A stretch of 64,000 nt of DNA from Streptomyces kronopolitis (GTDB lineage: Bacteria; Actinomycetota; Actinomycetes; Streptomycetales; Streptomycetaceae). Numbering within the stretch: position 1 is the first letter of the stretch; every line of letters starts with the position of its first letter. A program made the position numbers and the translations under genes. The DNA lies in assembly GCF_014646275.1 (NCBI RefSeq), contig NZ_BMND01000026.1:1-64000 (forward strand). Direction: 5' to 3'. Shown here piece by piece: positions 8,427-16,764 of the stretch. The notes below the pieces were generated by a model. It made no database searches. It was not told the origin of the DNA and saw only the letters and a program-made list of their open reading frames with translations.

Positions 8427-9428
8427 ATGGCAACCCGTGCCGTCGCCCGGCGTCAGGACAGCAGCAGCGCGTCTGACGGGGCCCGCAGTGTTCGCGCAAT
8501 AGGCGGGGAGATCGCCGACCGCGACCTGGTCGGCATGTACCTCGACGAGATCGCGCGTACGCCACTGCTCGACGCCGCCAAGGAGGTCGAGCTGTCCCAG
8601 ACCATCGAGGCGGGCGTCTACGCCCAGCAGATCCTGGACGGGGAGGTCACCGACGGCAATGCCGCGGGTGCCAGCCCCGAGGAGCTGGAGGCGCTCGCCG
8701 GGGAGAGTGCCAAGGCCAAGGATGTCTTCATCCGCTCCAACCTCCGGCTGGTGGTCGCGGTGGCCCGCCGCTACCCGCGCGCGGGCCTGCCCCTGCTCGA
8801 TCTGATCCAGGAGGGCAACGCCGGTCTGGTGCGTGCCGTGGAGAAGTTCGACTACGCCAAGGGCTTCAAGTTCTCGACGTATGCGACGTGGTGGATCCGC
8901 CAGGCCATCACCCGTTCCATCGCCGACCAGTCGCGCACGATCCGGCTGCCCGTGCACCTCGTGGAGGAGCTGGGCCGGATACGCCGGGTGCAGCGCGAGT
9001 TCAACCGTGAGAACGGCCGTGACCCGGAGCCGGCGGAGGTCGCCGGCGAGCTGGGCTCCACGCCCGCCCGCGTCACCGATGTCCTCGACTGGGCGCGCGA
9101 CCCGGTCAGCCTCAACATGTCGGTGGACGACGACGGCGACACCCAGTTCGGCGATCTGCTGGAGGACACCTCAGCGGCCTCGCCCGAGCAGTCCGTCCTG
9201 ACGCTGCTGCGCAGTGAGGAGCTGGAGGACCTGATAGACCGGCTCGACCACCGCACCGCCTCGATCATCAAGGCCCGCTACGGCATCGAGGACGGCCGTG
9301 AGCGCACCCTGACCGAGGTCGGCAAGCAGCACGGCCTGACCCGTGAGCGGATCCGCCAGATAGAGAAGCACGCGCTGCTGGAGCTGAAGCGGATGGCGCG
9401 CGACACCGGATTCGACGCGGCGGCGTAG
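8427..9428 (+). CDS. hrdD: Principal-like RNA polymerase sigma factor HrdD
   Basis: The 333-residue protein lacks sigma region 1.1 and has region 1.2 (DLVGMYLDEIARTPLLDAAKEVELS, about 32-57). Region 2 contains the RpoD core (NLRLVVAVARRYPRAGLPLLDLIQEGN ... STYATWWIRQAITRSIADQ, about 106-172), followed by region 3. Region 4 has the -35 helix LTEVGKQHGLTRERIRQIEKHALLELKR (about 295-322). The opening MATRAVARRQ and the length agree with HrdD of other Streptomyces. It recognises HrdB-like promoters and is dispensable. The ATG has GGGAG 6-10 bp upstream. The SigR-type promoter ties it to thiol-oxidative stress. HrdA or another HrdB paralogue is less likely. Confidence 0.85.
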   Translation: MATRAVARRQDSSSASDGARSVRAIGGEIADRDLVGMYLDEIARTPLLDAAKEVELSQTIEAGVYAQQILDGEVTDGNAAGASPEELEALAGESAKAKDVFIRSNLRLVVAVARRYPRAGLPLLDLIQEGNAGLVRAVEKFDYAKGFKFSTYATWWIRQAITRSIADQSRTIRLPVHLVEELGRIRRVQREFNRENGRDPEPAEVAGELGSTPARVTDVLDWARDPVSLNMSVDDDGDTQFGDLLEDTSAASPEQSVLTLLRSEELEDLIDRLDHRTASIIKARYGIEDGRERTLTEVGKQHGLTRERIRQIEKHALLELKRMARDTGFDAAA

Positions 9429-9442
9429 CCCACCACGACGAA

Positions 9443-9482
9443 AGGCGGTGGCCGGCCCCCCAGGGGGAGCCGGCCACCGCCT
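9443..9482. terminator. Bidirectional terminator between convergent genes
   Basis: A perfect 14-bp inverted repeat (9443-9456 with 9469-9482) around a 12-nt loop lies between the stop codons of hrdD (9428) and the minus-strand transpeptidase gene (9509), so it can serve both. Confidence 0.8.
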
Positions 9483-9508
9483 TCACCTGTGCGCCGTGGG
9501 CGCCCGTG

Positions 9509-10840
9509 TCAGACCGCGCTGCCCGCCTGCCACTGGGACCACGACATGTTCCAGCCGTTGAGGCCGTTGTCCGGCTTGACGGTCTCGTCCTTCGAGTTCT
9601 TCACGATGACGACGTCGCCGATCAGCGACTGGTTGAAGAACCACTTGCCGGGGGTGTCACCGCCGCCGCCCTTCTGGTCGCGCAGACCGACGCAGCCGTG
9701 GCTGGTGCCGGAGGCGCCGAACACCGACGGCGAGCCCCAGTAGTTGCCGTGGATGAAGGTGCCGGAGGCCGACAGCCGCATGGCGTGCGGGACGTCCTTG
9801 ATGTCGTACTCGCCCTTGCCGTCGGAGTTCTTGAAGCCGACGGTCGAGCCGTCCATCCGGGTCTGCTCGAACTTCTCCGAGATCACCATCTGGCCGTTGT
9901 AGGTCGGGTGCTCGGGGCTGCCGCCGGAGATCGGGATGGTCTTGTAGGTCTTGCCGTCGCGCTTGACCGTCATCTGCTGGGTGTTCATGTCGACCGTGGA
10001 GACCTGCGAGCGGCCGATGGTGAACGACACCGTCTTGGACTGGACGCCGGAGATGCCCTGGCCGCCCTTGACCCCGTCCAGGTCGATCTTCATGGTGACC
10101 TTGGAGCCGGCCTTCCAGTAGTCCTCGGGCCGGAAGTCCAGGCGCTGGGCGCCGAACCAGTGGCCGACGACCTTCTGGCCGCTGCTGGAGGTCACCGTGA
10201 TGTGGGACTGGACGTCCTTCTTGTTGGTGATCGCCTTGTCGAAGTTGAACGACACCGGCATGCCGACGCCGACGGTCTTGCCGTCGTCGGGCGTGTAGGA
10301 GCCGATGAAGCTCTGCGCGTTGGAGACCGTCGTGAAGGCGGAGTTCTCGGTGGCCGTGCGGCCCTTGGAGTCCTTGGCCTTCGCCACGATCCGGTACTTG
10401 GTGCCGCGCTCCAGCTGCACGCCCGGCTTCCAGGAGGAGCCGTCGGGCGATATGGCACCGGCGACGTCCTTGCCGTTCGCGTCGGTGAGCTTCACCTCGG
10501 TCAACTTGCCGCCGGTGACCTTCACCCCGGTCTCGTTGATGCTGGCGTTGGTGGCGCCGTCGTCCGACGAGACCTTGATCTTGGCGTCGGAGGCGTTCTT
10601 GGCGGCCGCGGCGTCGGCGGCGGCCTGGCCGTTCTTGCCGTCGTCATTGCCCCCGGCCGAGGCGTCCCCACCACAGGCGGACAGGGACAGCGCACCCGCC
10701 GCGAACAGGGCCGTCACGGCGAGCGTGCGGCGCATCCGGCGGTGCCGGCGCGGCGTACCGGGCGCCGGCTGCTCGTCCGACAGGAGCAGCTGGTGCGGGG
10801 TGCGGGACCGAGCGGGCGCGGGGTTGTCCGGCGTTGTCAC
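9509..10840 (-). CDS. L,D-transpeptidase lipoprotein (Ig-like plus YkuD domains)
   Basis: It makes 3-3 cross-links in peptidoglycan at the outer face of the membrane. A lipoprotein signal MRRTLAVTALFAAGALSLSAC gives Cys about 56 in a LSAC lipobox. Two Ig-like domains follow (about 80-260), then the YkuD catalytic domain with HGNYWGS...TSHGCVGLRD, catalytic Cys near 383. The start is uncertain: GTG 10840 has GGAG 6 bp upstream, ATG 10852 and ATG 10735 are also in frame, and 10735 would put the signal peptide at the very N-terminus. The single-gene unit converges on hrdD through a shared terminator. Confidence 0.9.
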   Translation of the reverse strand: MTTPDNPAPARSRTPHQLLLSDEQPAPGTPRRHRRMRRTLAVTALFAAGALSLSACGGDASAGGNDDGKNGQAAADAAAAKNASDAKIKVSSDDGATNASINETGVKVTGGKLTEVKLTDANGKDVAGAISPDGSSWKPGVQLERGTKYRIVAKAKDSKGRTATENSAFTTVSNAQSFIGSYTPDDGKTVGVGMPVSFNFDKAITNKKDVQSHITVTSSSGQKVVGHWFGAQRLDFRPEDYWKAGSKVTMKIDLDGVKGGQGISGVQSKTVSFTIGRSQVSTVDMNTQQMTVKRDGKTYKTIPISGGSPEHPTYNGQMVISEKFEQTRMDGSTVGFKNSDGKGEYDIKDVPHAMRLSASGTFIHGNYWGSPSVFGASGTSHGCVGLRDQKGGGGDTPGKWFFNQSLIGDVVIVKNSKDETVKPDNGLNGWNMSWSQWQAGSAV

Positions 10841-10933
10841 GAGCTGCTCCATACAGGGGGGTTGTGGTTCCGTGCTGGTAAACAGCACGAGCGGGCGGAT
10901 TTGGTTGCGGGTGCGGCCTGCTTGTGAGGAAGG

Positions 10934-12211
10934 TCACGTGCGTGGCGGTAGGGGGTGGTCGGCCGACCCTGACAGCCAGGTTCGCAGCGCGGGGCCGTGT
11001 TCGTCCAGGCGGGGTGGCGCGAAGGGTTGGGCCACCGGGGTGCCCGAGAGGCGGAGAGGGCTGGTGACTTGGGGGATCCGGCCCTCGCCGACCGGGGTCA
11101 CCGGATCGAGTCCGAGCCGCGCCGCCAACGACAGGGCCTGGGAGAGGGTGTTGACGGGGCCGCAGGGGACCGAGGCCGCGGTCAGCCGCTCGGACCAGGC
11201 CTCCGGCGTGTCGGCGGCCAGTAGGTTTTCGAGTGCTTTGATGAGGTCTGTACGGTTTTGTACGCGATCGTGGTTGCGGGCGAAGCGGGGGTCATCGGCC
11301 AGTTCCGGTGCGCCCATGGTCCGTACCAGCGCCCGGAACTGCCGGTCGTTGCCCGCCGCCACCGCGAGCGGCTCCCCGTCCCGGCAGGTCAGCGTCTCGT
11401 ACGGGGCGATGCTCGGATGGCGGTTGCCCATGGGGGCCGGATCGAGGCCGGTGGCCAGATGGCCGGACGCCTGGTTGACCAGCGAACCCAGCAGCGAGGA
11501 GAGCAGGTTCACCTCCAGCAGCTGGCCCTCCCCGGTGCGGTCGCGGTGCCGCAGCGCGGCGAGGATGCCGGTGGCGGCGTCCTTCGCGGTCAGCACGTCC
11601 ACCAGCGCGACGCCGGTCTTCAGGGGTGGCCCGTCGGGCTCGCCGGTCAGGCTCATCAGCCCGCCGACGGCCTGCACGACGAAGTCGTAGCCGGGCAGCC
11701 GGGCGCCCGGGCCGGCGCCGAAACCGGTGATGGTGCAGTGCACCAGGCCGGGGTTGGCGGCCCGGGTGGCGGTGTGGTCCAGGCCGTAGCGGGCGAGCGA
11801 GCCGGGGCGGAAGTTCTCGATGAGGACGTCGGCCCGCCGGGCCAACTCGCGGGCCGCGGCCGCGTCGTCCGGATCGCCCAGATCCAGGGCCAGGCCGCGC
11901 TTGGAGCGGTTCGCGGCGTCGAAATACGCCGCGGTGCGGTGCTGCCCGGGGCCGCCGCCGTCCGGCTCCGGGCCCTCGGGGGCGAATGGCGGGCCCCAGG
12001 CGCGGGTGTCGTCGCCGGTCCCCGGCCGCTCCACCTTGATCACCTCGGCGCCGAGGTCGGCCAGCGTCGCGGCGGCCAGCGGCCCGGCCAGCACCCGGCT
12101 GAAGTCCGCGACGAGGATGCCGTCCAGGGCGCGCGCGGGCGGCGCGCCGGGCGAACCGGCGGCAGGAGGCGGCGAGGTGGCGTCGGCGGGCGGCCGGGGC
12201 GGCTGCGGCAC
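10934..12211 (-). CDS. Class III CoA-transferase (CaiB/BaiF family)
   Basis: This family exchanges CoA between acyl-CoAs and carboxylic acids through an aspartyl anhydride. The 425-residue length fits. After a Pro-rich leader (1-28) come GILVADFSRVLAGPLAAATLADLGAEVIKVERPGTGDDTRAWGPPF (about 31-76), FDAANRSKRGLALDL and DVLIENFRPGSLARYGLD. The KTGVALVDVLTAKDAATGILAAL stretch (about 208-230) carries the conserved Asp region. GTG 12211 is preceded by GAGGAG at the right distance. Substrates (formyl-, carnitinyl-, succinyl- or alpha-methylacyl-type) cannot be told from the sequence. Confidence 0.9.
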   Translation of the reverse strand: MPQPPRPPADATSPPPAAGSPGAPPARALDGILVADFSRVLAGPLAAATLADLGAEVIKVERPGTGDDTRAWGPPFAPEGPEPDGGGPGQHRTAAYFDAANRSKRGLALDLGDPDDAAAARELARRADVLIENFRPGSLARYGLDHTATRAANPGLVHCTITGFGAGPGARLPGYDFVVQAVGGLMSLTGEPDGPPLKTGVALVDVLTAKDAATGILAALRHRDRTGEGQLLEVNLLSSLLGSLVNQASGHLATGLDPAPMGNRHPSIAPYETLTCRDGEPLAVAAGNDRQFRALVRTMGAPELADDPRFARNHDRVQNRTDLIKALENLLAADTPEAWSERLTAASVPCGPVNTLSQALSLAARLGLDPVTPVGEGRIPQVTSPLRLSGTPVAQPFAPPRLDEHGPALRTWLSGSADHPLPPRT

Positions 12212-12388
12212 GGGGCGTTCTCCTCACGTCGCGGACGGGGTGCCGCCATCGTCCGGGACGATCTTCGCCGGGGGAAGGCGCCGGCGTGTCCAACGGGGTG
12301 GGGCGGTCCCTGCCAGGGTGGCGACCCGGGCCGCCGCAGGAAGGTGTCGAGCCGGAAATGTAGCGAAATGCCATAGGAGATGCGTCAC

Positions 12389-12408
12389 TTCGGGACTTAA
12401 GTCCCAAG
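12389..12408 (+). promoter_or_regulatory. DosR/DevR-type (Streptomyces OsdR-type) hypoxia/redox box
   Basis: TTCGGGACTTAAGTCCCAAG contains a perfect 14-bp palindrome (12392-12405) and matches the mycobacterial Dos box TTSGGGACTWWAGTCCCSAA at 18 of 20 positions. It lies about 75 bp upstream of the small membrane-protein ATG at 12483 and about 180 bp from the divergent CoA-transferase start. Streptomyces have DevR-like regulators (OsdR) using the same motif, so control by hypoxia or nitric oxide is plausible. Confidence 0.65.
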
Positions 12409-12482
12409 AGCCCCTGTCGAACGTCCCGGGGCGTGGTGTCTACTGGCGTCAGCCCAGCGCCTCATCCGTCCGGGAGGACCGC

Positions 12483-12809
12483 ATGCTCCCCGCCTCGATT
12501 GTGCAGCAGATCGCCCTCGGCGTGGTGTTCGCGCTGGCCGTCGTCTGGACCGCCGGGCTGATCAGAATGCTGCGCCGGGGCCGGTACGAGGCGGCCATGT
12601 GGCGCGACCGGCAGGAGATGCGGGCCCGGTACGCGCCGCGGGGGCGGTCCGCGTGGCCGGGGCCGGACGCCCTGCCCGGCCGCCCGGAGCTGCTCGGTTC
12701 GGTGCCGCGGCAGACCGGTCCGGCCGGTCCGCCCGCGGAGTGCGTGGAGCTGAGCGAGGCCGAGCGCACCGCGTTCGAGGGGCTCGTCCGGCGGTTGACC
12801 GGCCCCTAG
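12483..12809 (+). CDS. Small membrane-anchored protein behind a Dos-type box
   Basis: The 108-residue protein has one N-terminal membrane segment (IVQQIALGVVFALAVVWTAGLI, about 5-26), then a basic cytosolic stretch (RMLRRGRYEAAMWRDRQEMRARYAPRGR) and a short acidic tail (ELSEAERTAFEGLVRRLTG). GGGAGGACC lies just upstream of the ATG. I do not recognise a family. The 14-bp palindrome 78 bp upstream suggests induction under low oxygen. It converges with the membrane-protein gene ending at 12826. Confidence 0.65.
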   Translation: MLPASIVQQIALGVVFALAVVWTAGLIRMLRRGRYEAAMWRDRQEMRARYAPRGRSAWPGPDALPGRPELLGSVPRQTGPAGPPAECVELSEAERTAFEGLVRRLTGP

Positions 12810-12825
12810 GGATGTCCGGGCGGCC

Positions 12826-13449
12826 TCAGCTGCCCGGGCTCAGCCGCAGCAGGGCCAGCGCGGTCAGCATCTGCACGGACACGGCGGCCGCCGACTTCCA
12901 CGTCGGCAGGTGGTGCTGGCCCCGTATGAGCAGCACCGCCAGGAGGTAGCCGAAGCCCCAGGTCGTCCAGGTCGCGGCCTGCACGAAGGTGGCGTCGGTC
13001 GGCAGCCAGGCGGCGATCGCCAGCCGCGGCAGATCCGTCACCCAGAACAGCACGATGAACAGGCTGGCGGTCGGCGCGAACCGGCCTATGCCGCCGAGCG
13101 TGCGGGCGATGGCATGGGCGACCGCGCCCAGCACCAGGCTGGCGGTGAGCACCCCCGCCTCGGCCAGCCCGACGAGTTGCAGCGCCGCGTTCGGGTCGGC
13201 GGCCCACTGGGTGTGGAAGGCGTCCATCGACACCACCCCGATGCCGCCGCTGATCAGCGACAGCAGCACCGCGGCGCTCCAGGCGCTGCGGTCCCGCGCC
13301 TCGTCCAGCACCTCCACCGGCCGGTACCACAGCCCGAATATCAGCCGGTGCCACCACAGTCGGCGGCGTGGTGCGGGGGCGCGCGGAGCTGGCTGGAGGA
13401 GCGTGGGCGGCGGGTGCCGGTGAGCGGGGGAGGGGGGTGGTGCGGGCAT
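12826..13449 (-). CDS. Multi-pass membrane protein of unknown function
   Basis: About 207 residues with a Pro-rich N-terminus (1-30) and five hydrophobic segments (AWSAAVLLSLISGGIGVVSM, GLAEAGVLTASLVLGAVAHAIA, PTASLFIVLFWVTDLPRLAIAA, TWTTWGFGYLLAVLLI, AAVSVQMLTALALL). The arrangement resembles Yip1-like small membrane proteins, but this is weak. The start at 13449 is uncertain because no good ribosome site precedes it. It is divergent from the CCC1-type transporter gene, 85 bp apart. Confidence 0.6.
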   Translation of the reverse strand: MPAPPPSPAHRHPPPTLLQPAPRAPAPRRRLWWHRLIFGLWYRPVEVLDEARDRSAWSAAVLLSLISGGIGVVSMDAFHTQWAADPNAALQLVGLAEAGVLTASLVLGAVAHAIARTLGGIGRFAPTASLFIVLFWVTDLPRLAIAAWLPTDATFVQAATWTTWGFGYLLAVLLIRGQHHLPTWKSAAAVSVQMLTALALLRLSPGS

Positions 13450-13534
13450 AGAGCCGTTTCTACCACCGGCCAATTCGCCGCGGTGCGGGGGCGTCGGGCG
13501 CGACCACGGCCGGTACGGATGAGAGGCTCGGCCG

Positions 13535-14251
13535 ATGACTGCGCAGACACCGGAGCACGACGAGGCGCACGGCGGCGGACTCGGCAGCCGGCTCAACTGG
13601 CTGCGGGCCGCGGTCCTCGGTGCCAACGACGGCATCGTGTCCACCGCCGGACTGGTCGTCGGCGTCGCCGGCGCCACCGACGAGCGGGCCGCGCTGCTGA
13701 CGGCGGGGCTGGCGGGGCTGCTGGCCGGGTCCATGTCGATGGCGGCCGGCGAGTACGTCTCGGTATCCACCCAGCGGGACTCCGAGAAGGCCGCGCTGGC
13801 GACGGAGAAGCGGGAGCTGGCGACCGAGCCGCAGGCGGAACTCAGCGAGCTGACCGAGCTGTTGGAGGGCAAGGGGCTGGACGGCCGGCTGGCCCGGGAG
13901 GTCGCCGAGCAGCTCACCGAGCACGACGCGCTGCGCGCCCACGCCGAGGTGGAGCTGGGCATCGACCCCGACGAGCTGACCAACCCCTGGCACGCGGCGG
14001 GGGCGAGCTTCCTCGCGTTCACGGTGGGCGCGCTGCTGCCGCTGCTGGCCATCGTGCTGCCGCCTGCCGGGCAGCGGCTGTGGATCACGGTGCTGGCGGT
14101 GCTGGTGGCGCTGGCGCTGTGCGGTTGGAGCAGCGCCCGGCTGGGCGCCGCACCGGTGCGCCGCGCGATCCTGCGCAATGTCGCGGGCGGGGCGCTGGCG
14201 ATGGGCGTGACGTATGCGGCGGGGTCGGTGCTGGGGGCCGTCGGGGTGTGA
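13535..14251 (+). CDS. VIT1/CCC1-family metal (Fe2+/Mn2+) transporter
   Basis: The 238-residue protein has NWLRAAVLGANDGIVSTAGLVVGVAGA (about 20-46) and AGLLAGSMSMAAGEYVSVSTQRDSE (about 66-90), both signatures of the CCC1/VIT1 family. A cytosolic helical metal-binding insert (about 90-150) and three more membrane segments follow. Members move ferrous iron or manganese across a membrane, usually out of the cytosol. It is divergent from the membrane gene at 12826-13449. No metal-regulator site was found beside it. Confidence 0.9.
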   Translation: MTAQTPEHDEAHGGGLGSRLNWLRAAVLGANDGIVSTAGLVVGVAGATDERAALLTAGLAGLLAGSMSMAAGEYVSVSTQRDSEKAALATEKRELATEPQAELSELTELLEGKGLDGRLAREVAEQLTEHDALRAHAEVELGIDPDELTNPWHAAGASFLAFTVGALLPLLAIVLPPAGQRLWITVLAVLVALALCGWSSARLGAAPVRRAILRNVAGGALAMGVTYAAGSVLGAVGV

Positions 14252-14360
14252 CCGGACGCGTGCGCCGTGGTGGCGCGCTCGGCGGGGGACGGTCCCGGGG
14301 GCGGTCCGCGTCACCGGTACGAGTGAGCGGCCGAGGGCGGCTCGACGCCCCTCGCGCGGA

Positions 14361-15437
14361 TCAGGCCCGGCCCGCCCCGTAGAGGTCGCGGTACGACGGG
14401 AAGAGTCCGCCGGGGCCGTCCACCGTCTCCGCCGCCAGGGCGCCGCGGACCACGGCCCGGGCCACCACGTCCGCGCCGGCGGCCAGGATCTCGTTCAGCG
14501 CCCCGACCTCCGCGTGGAGGCCGAAGGCGGCGTCGGTGCGGGCCTCTTCGGGCACCAGCGGGCGGGCGGCGGTGGACAGCGCGAAGACCGTGTCGCCGTC
14601 GTTCAGCAGGTGGACGGGGCGGATGGCGCGGGCCAGCCCGTCGTGGGCGGTGCCGGCGAGCTTGTGGGCCTGGGCGCGGGTGAGGGCCGCGTCGGTGGCG
14701 ACCACCGCCAGGGTGGTGTTGAGCGGCGGACGCACGGACGCGGCCGAGCGGGCCAGGGACAGCTCCGCGGCCTCGGCCAGCCGGCGCAGCGCGGCCGCGT
14801 GCACCCCGGGGTCGGGCAGGTCGGTGCCGCCCTCGTACAGCCGCCCGTAGAGCGCGCCGGTGCGGGGGTCGGCGACGGAGCCCACGGCGTTGACGGCGGC
14901 CAGCGCGGCGACGGTGGTGCCCGACGGCAGGACCGCGCTCGCGGTGCCGATGCCGCCCTTGAGGCCGCCGGCCACCGCGCCCGTGCCGGCACCCGTGTTG
15001 CCCTCGCCGACCGGGCCACCCGGCGCGGTGACCGCCGCGGCCGTGACCGCCGCCCGGCCCAGCGCGGCGTCCGGCCGGGCCCGCCAGTCGCCGCCGCGCC
15101 CGAGGTCGAACAGCGCCGCGGCCGGCACCACCGGGACGACCTGGGCGGGGTCGGGCCCCACCCGGAAGCCGCGGCCCTGCTCCTCCAGCCAGGCGACGAC
15201 ACCGGACGCGGCGTCAAGACCGAAGGCGCTGCCGCCGGTCAGGACGACCGCCTCGATGCGCTGGACGAGGTTGCGCGGGTCCAGCGCGTCGGTCTCCCGG
15301 GTGCCGGGCCCGCCGCCGCGCACCTCCACGGCCGCGACGGCGCCGCCGTCGGGGGCCAGCACCACGGTGGTGCCGCTCAGGTGCCCGTCGCCGGTCCGCT
15401 GCGCGTGGCCGACCCGCAGGCCGAGGACGTCGGTCAG
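14361..15437 (-). CDS. P1-family (DmpA-like) self-processing N-terminal nucleophile peptidase
   Basis: P1 enzymes cleave themselves and act as aminopeptidases or beta-aminopeptidases. The sequence shows the family opening TDVLGLRVGHAQRTGDGHLSGTTVVLAP, the block VVLTGGSAFGLDAASGVVAWLEEQGRGF, the NTGAGTGAVAGGLKGGIGTAS block, and NTTLAVVATDAALTRAQAHKLA, which contains the processing site before the Thr nucleophile. The conserved N-terminus lies upstream of any ATG/GTG: the nearest is GTG 15365, which would cut off GLRVGH. I therefore place the start at CTG 15437, which has CAGGA 4-5 bp upstream. It follows the transpeptidase gene by 43 bp and is probably cotranscribed. Confidence 0.85.
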   Translation of the reverse strand: MTDVLGLRVGHAQRTGDGHLSGTTVVLAPDGGAVAAVEVRGGGPGTRETDALDPRNLVQRIEAVVLTGGSAFGLDAASGVVAWLEEQGRGFRVGPDPAQVVPVVPAAALFDLGRGGDWRARPDAALGRAAVTAAAVTAPGGPVGEGNTGAGTGAVAGGLKGGIGTASAVLPSGTTVAALAAVNAVGSVADPRTGALYGRLYEGGTDLPDPGVHAAALRRLAEAAELSLARSAASVRPPLNTTLAVVATDAALTRAQAHKLAGTAHDGLARAIRPVHLLNDGDTVFALSTAARPLVPEEARTDAAFGLHAEVGALNEILAAGADVVARAVVRGALAAETVDGPGGLFPSYRDLYGAGRA

Positions 15438-15480
15438 GGCGTCCTGCGGTCCCGCGGGGTGCGGCGCGCCCGGTGGCTGC

Positions 15481-16314
15481 TCAGTAATCGGCCGGTCCCA
15501 TCACGATGACCGGGTGCAGGCTCGGGTCGAGGTCGCGCAGCAGTTCCTTCATCACCTTGGGCTTGAGGCTCACACAGCCCTGGGTGGGGCCGTCGTGGTC
15601 GACGTGCAGCCACACCCCGCCGCCCTTGGCGTCGCCCCAGGGACGCTGCTTGTCCAGGGGGGAGGTGCCGGCCTCCCGGTTGTAGTTGATGGCGATGACG
15701 TAGTCGAAGGCGCCGGCCAGCGGCTCGCCGTCCACCCCGGTGCCGTCGGCGACGAAGCTGTTGTTGCGGTCGTAGGGCAGCCGGGTGCCCTCGGGGGCGG
15801 TCAGCCGGCCGCCGGCGTCGGTGAGCGCGAAGACCCCGATGGGGGAGCGCAGGTCGCCGTAGCGGTGGTCGTCGGTCCAGCCGTGGGCGGCGTTGTGCGC
15901 GCCCCAGACGGGGCCCGGCACCCAGTCCTCGGAACCCTCCGCGCGGGTGTAGAGGACGACCCGGGACTGGAAGGAGTCCATCCCCTTGCCGGTGACGACC
16001 AGCACCTGTCGGGAGTTGGCCGGTATCCGCTTCCTGGCGGCGTCGCTCAGGCCGGGGATCTGCCGGGCGGCGGGGCCGTTCGGTGCGGCGTTCGGGGCGG
16101 TTTTCGGCGCGGCCGCGGGAGTACGTGGCGTGTCCGGGCCGGAAGCCGTCGCGGACGTGGTGCTCTTGGCGTCGGTCCCGCCGTTGTGGTCGTCCCCCGA
16201 GGCCGGCCACGCCCACAGGGCGGTCCCGACCAGGGTGGAGACGGCGAGACCGCTCACGGCCTTGCTGCGCCGGGACAGTCTCGTCCGCGCGCGGGACTGG
16301 GCATGGCGGGCCAT
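15481..16314 (-). CDS. Secreted or membrane-anchored L,D-transpeptidase-like (YkuD) protein
   Basis: The 277-residue protein has a basic N-terminus, one hydrophobic segment (KAVSGLAVSTLVGTALWAWPAS, about 18-39) and a Thr/Ala/Pro-rich wall-spanning linker (about 40-85). The catalytic domain ends in HVDHDGPTQGCVSLKPKVMKELL, where the Cys of TQGCVSL is the nucleophile and the first His a likely partner. This motif variant is common in actinobacterial YkuD-like proteins of uncertain substrate. ATG 16314 starts at MARHAQ; an upstream in-frame codon at 16374 would add 20 Pro-rich residues. A murein cross-linking or hydrolysing role is family inference. Confidence 0.8.
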   Translation of the reverse strand: MARHAQSRARTRLSRRSKAVSGLAVSTLVGTALWAWPASGDDHNGGTDAKSTTSATASGPDTPRTPAAAPKTAPNAAPNGPAARQIPGLSDAARKRIPANSRQVLVVTGKGMDSFQSRVVLYTRAEGSEDWVPGPVWGAHNAAHGWTDDHRYGDLRSPIGVFALTDAGGRLTAPEGTRLPYDRNNSFVADGTGVDGEPLAGAFDYVIAINYNREAGTSPLDKQRPWGDAKGGGVWLHVDHDGPTQGCVSLKPKVMKELLRDLDPSLHPVIVMGPADY

Positions 16315-16764
16315 GGCTGGCGTCTCCTCCAGTACGGACGGCGGTCTGCCCGGGGCTTTCGGTGGTTCTCCCACAGGCCACTCCCTGTCATAAAAAGGGC
16401 AATCTGCACCCTACCGCGTCGGCGTCGGTGCGCCTCCGCTGGCCCCCGCACCCCACGGCGAACACCGGCGTGCGGCGGGGAGAAGTGGGGTCCATTGGTG
16501 GGTAATTGACGGCCTGTGGGCGGGTTGTGCTCGGGGGCCGGCAGTCCCGCCGCGCTGGTGGCGGGCCCTCGCCCGGCCGGGGGACGAAGATGGCTCGATC
16601 TGATGCAGAATCAGGGCGCGGGCGGGGCTGTACGGCCGTTCGGCACGCTTATGGCGCAGCGGCGCGACGCGCCCGGGGGAGGGCGGCCGCCGGGGCGTGT
16701 CCCGGCCGCTCCCGAGATCGGTGCCGGTCCGCTCCCCGAGACGGGTGACGGCGCGGGGTGCCGG
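16315..16764. other. Gene-free interval
   Basis: This 450-bp stretch holds the upstream DNA of the YkuD-type gene and the downstream DNA of the LtrA-type gene. Open frames on both strands are Arg/Gly-rich shadows without domain features. I see no RNA gene or strong hairpin. Confidence 0.45.
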
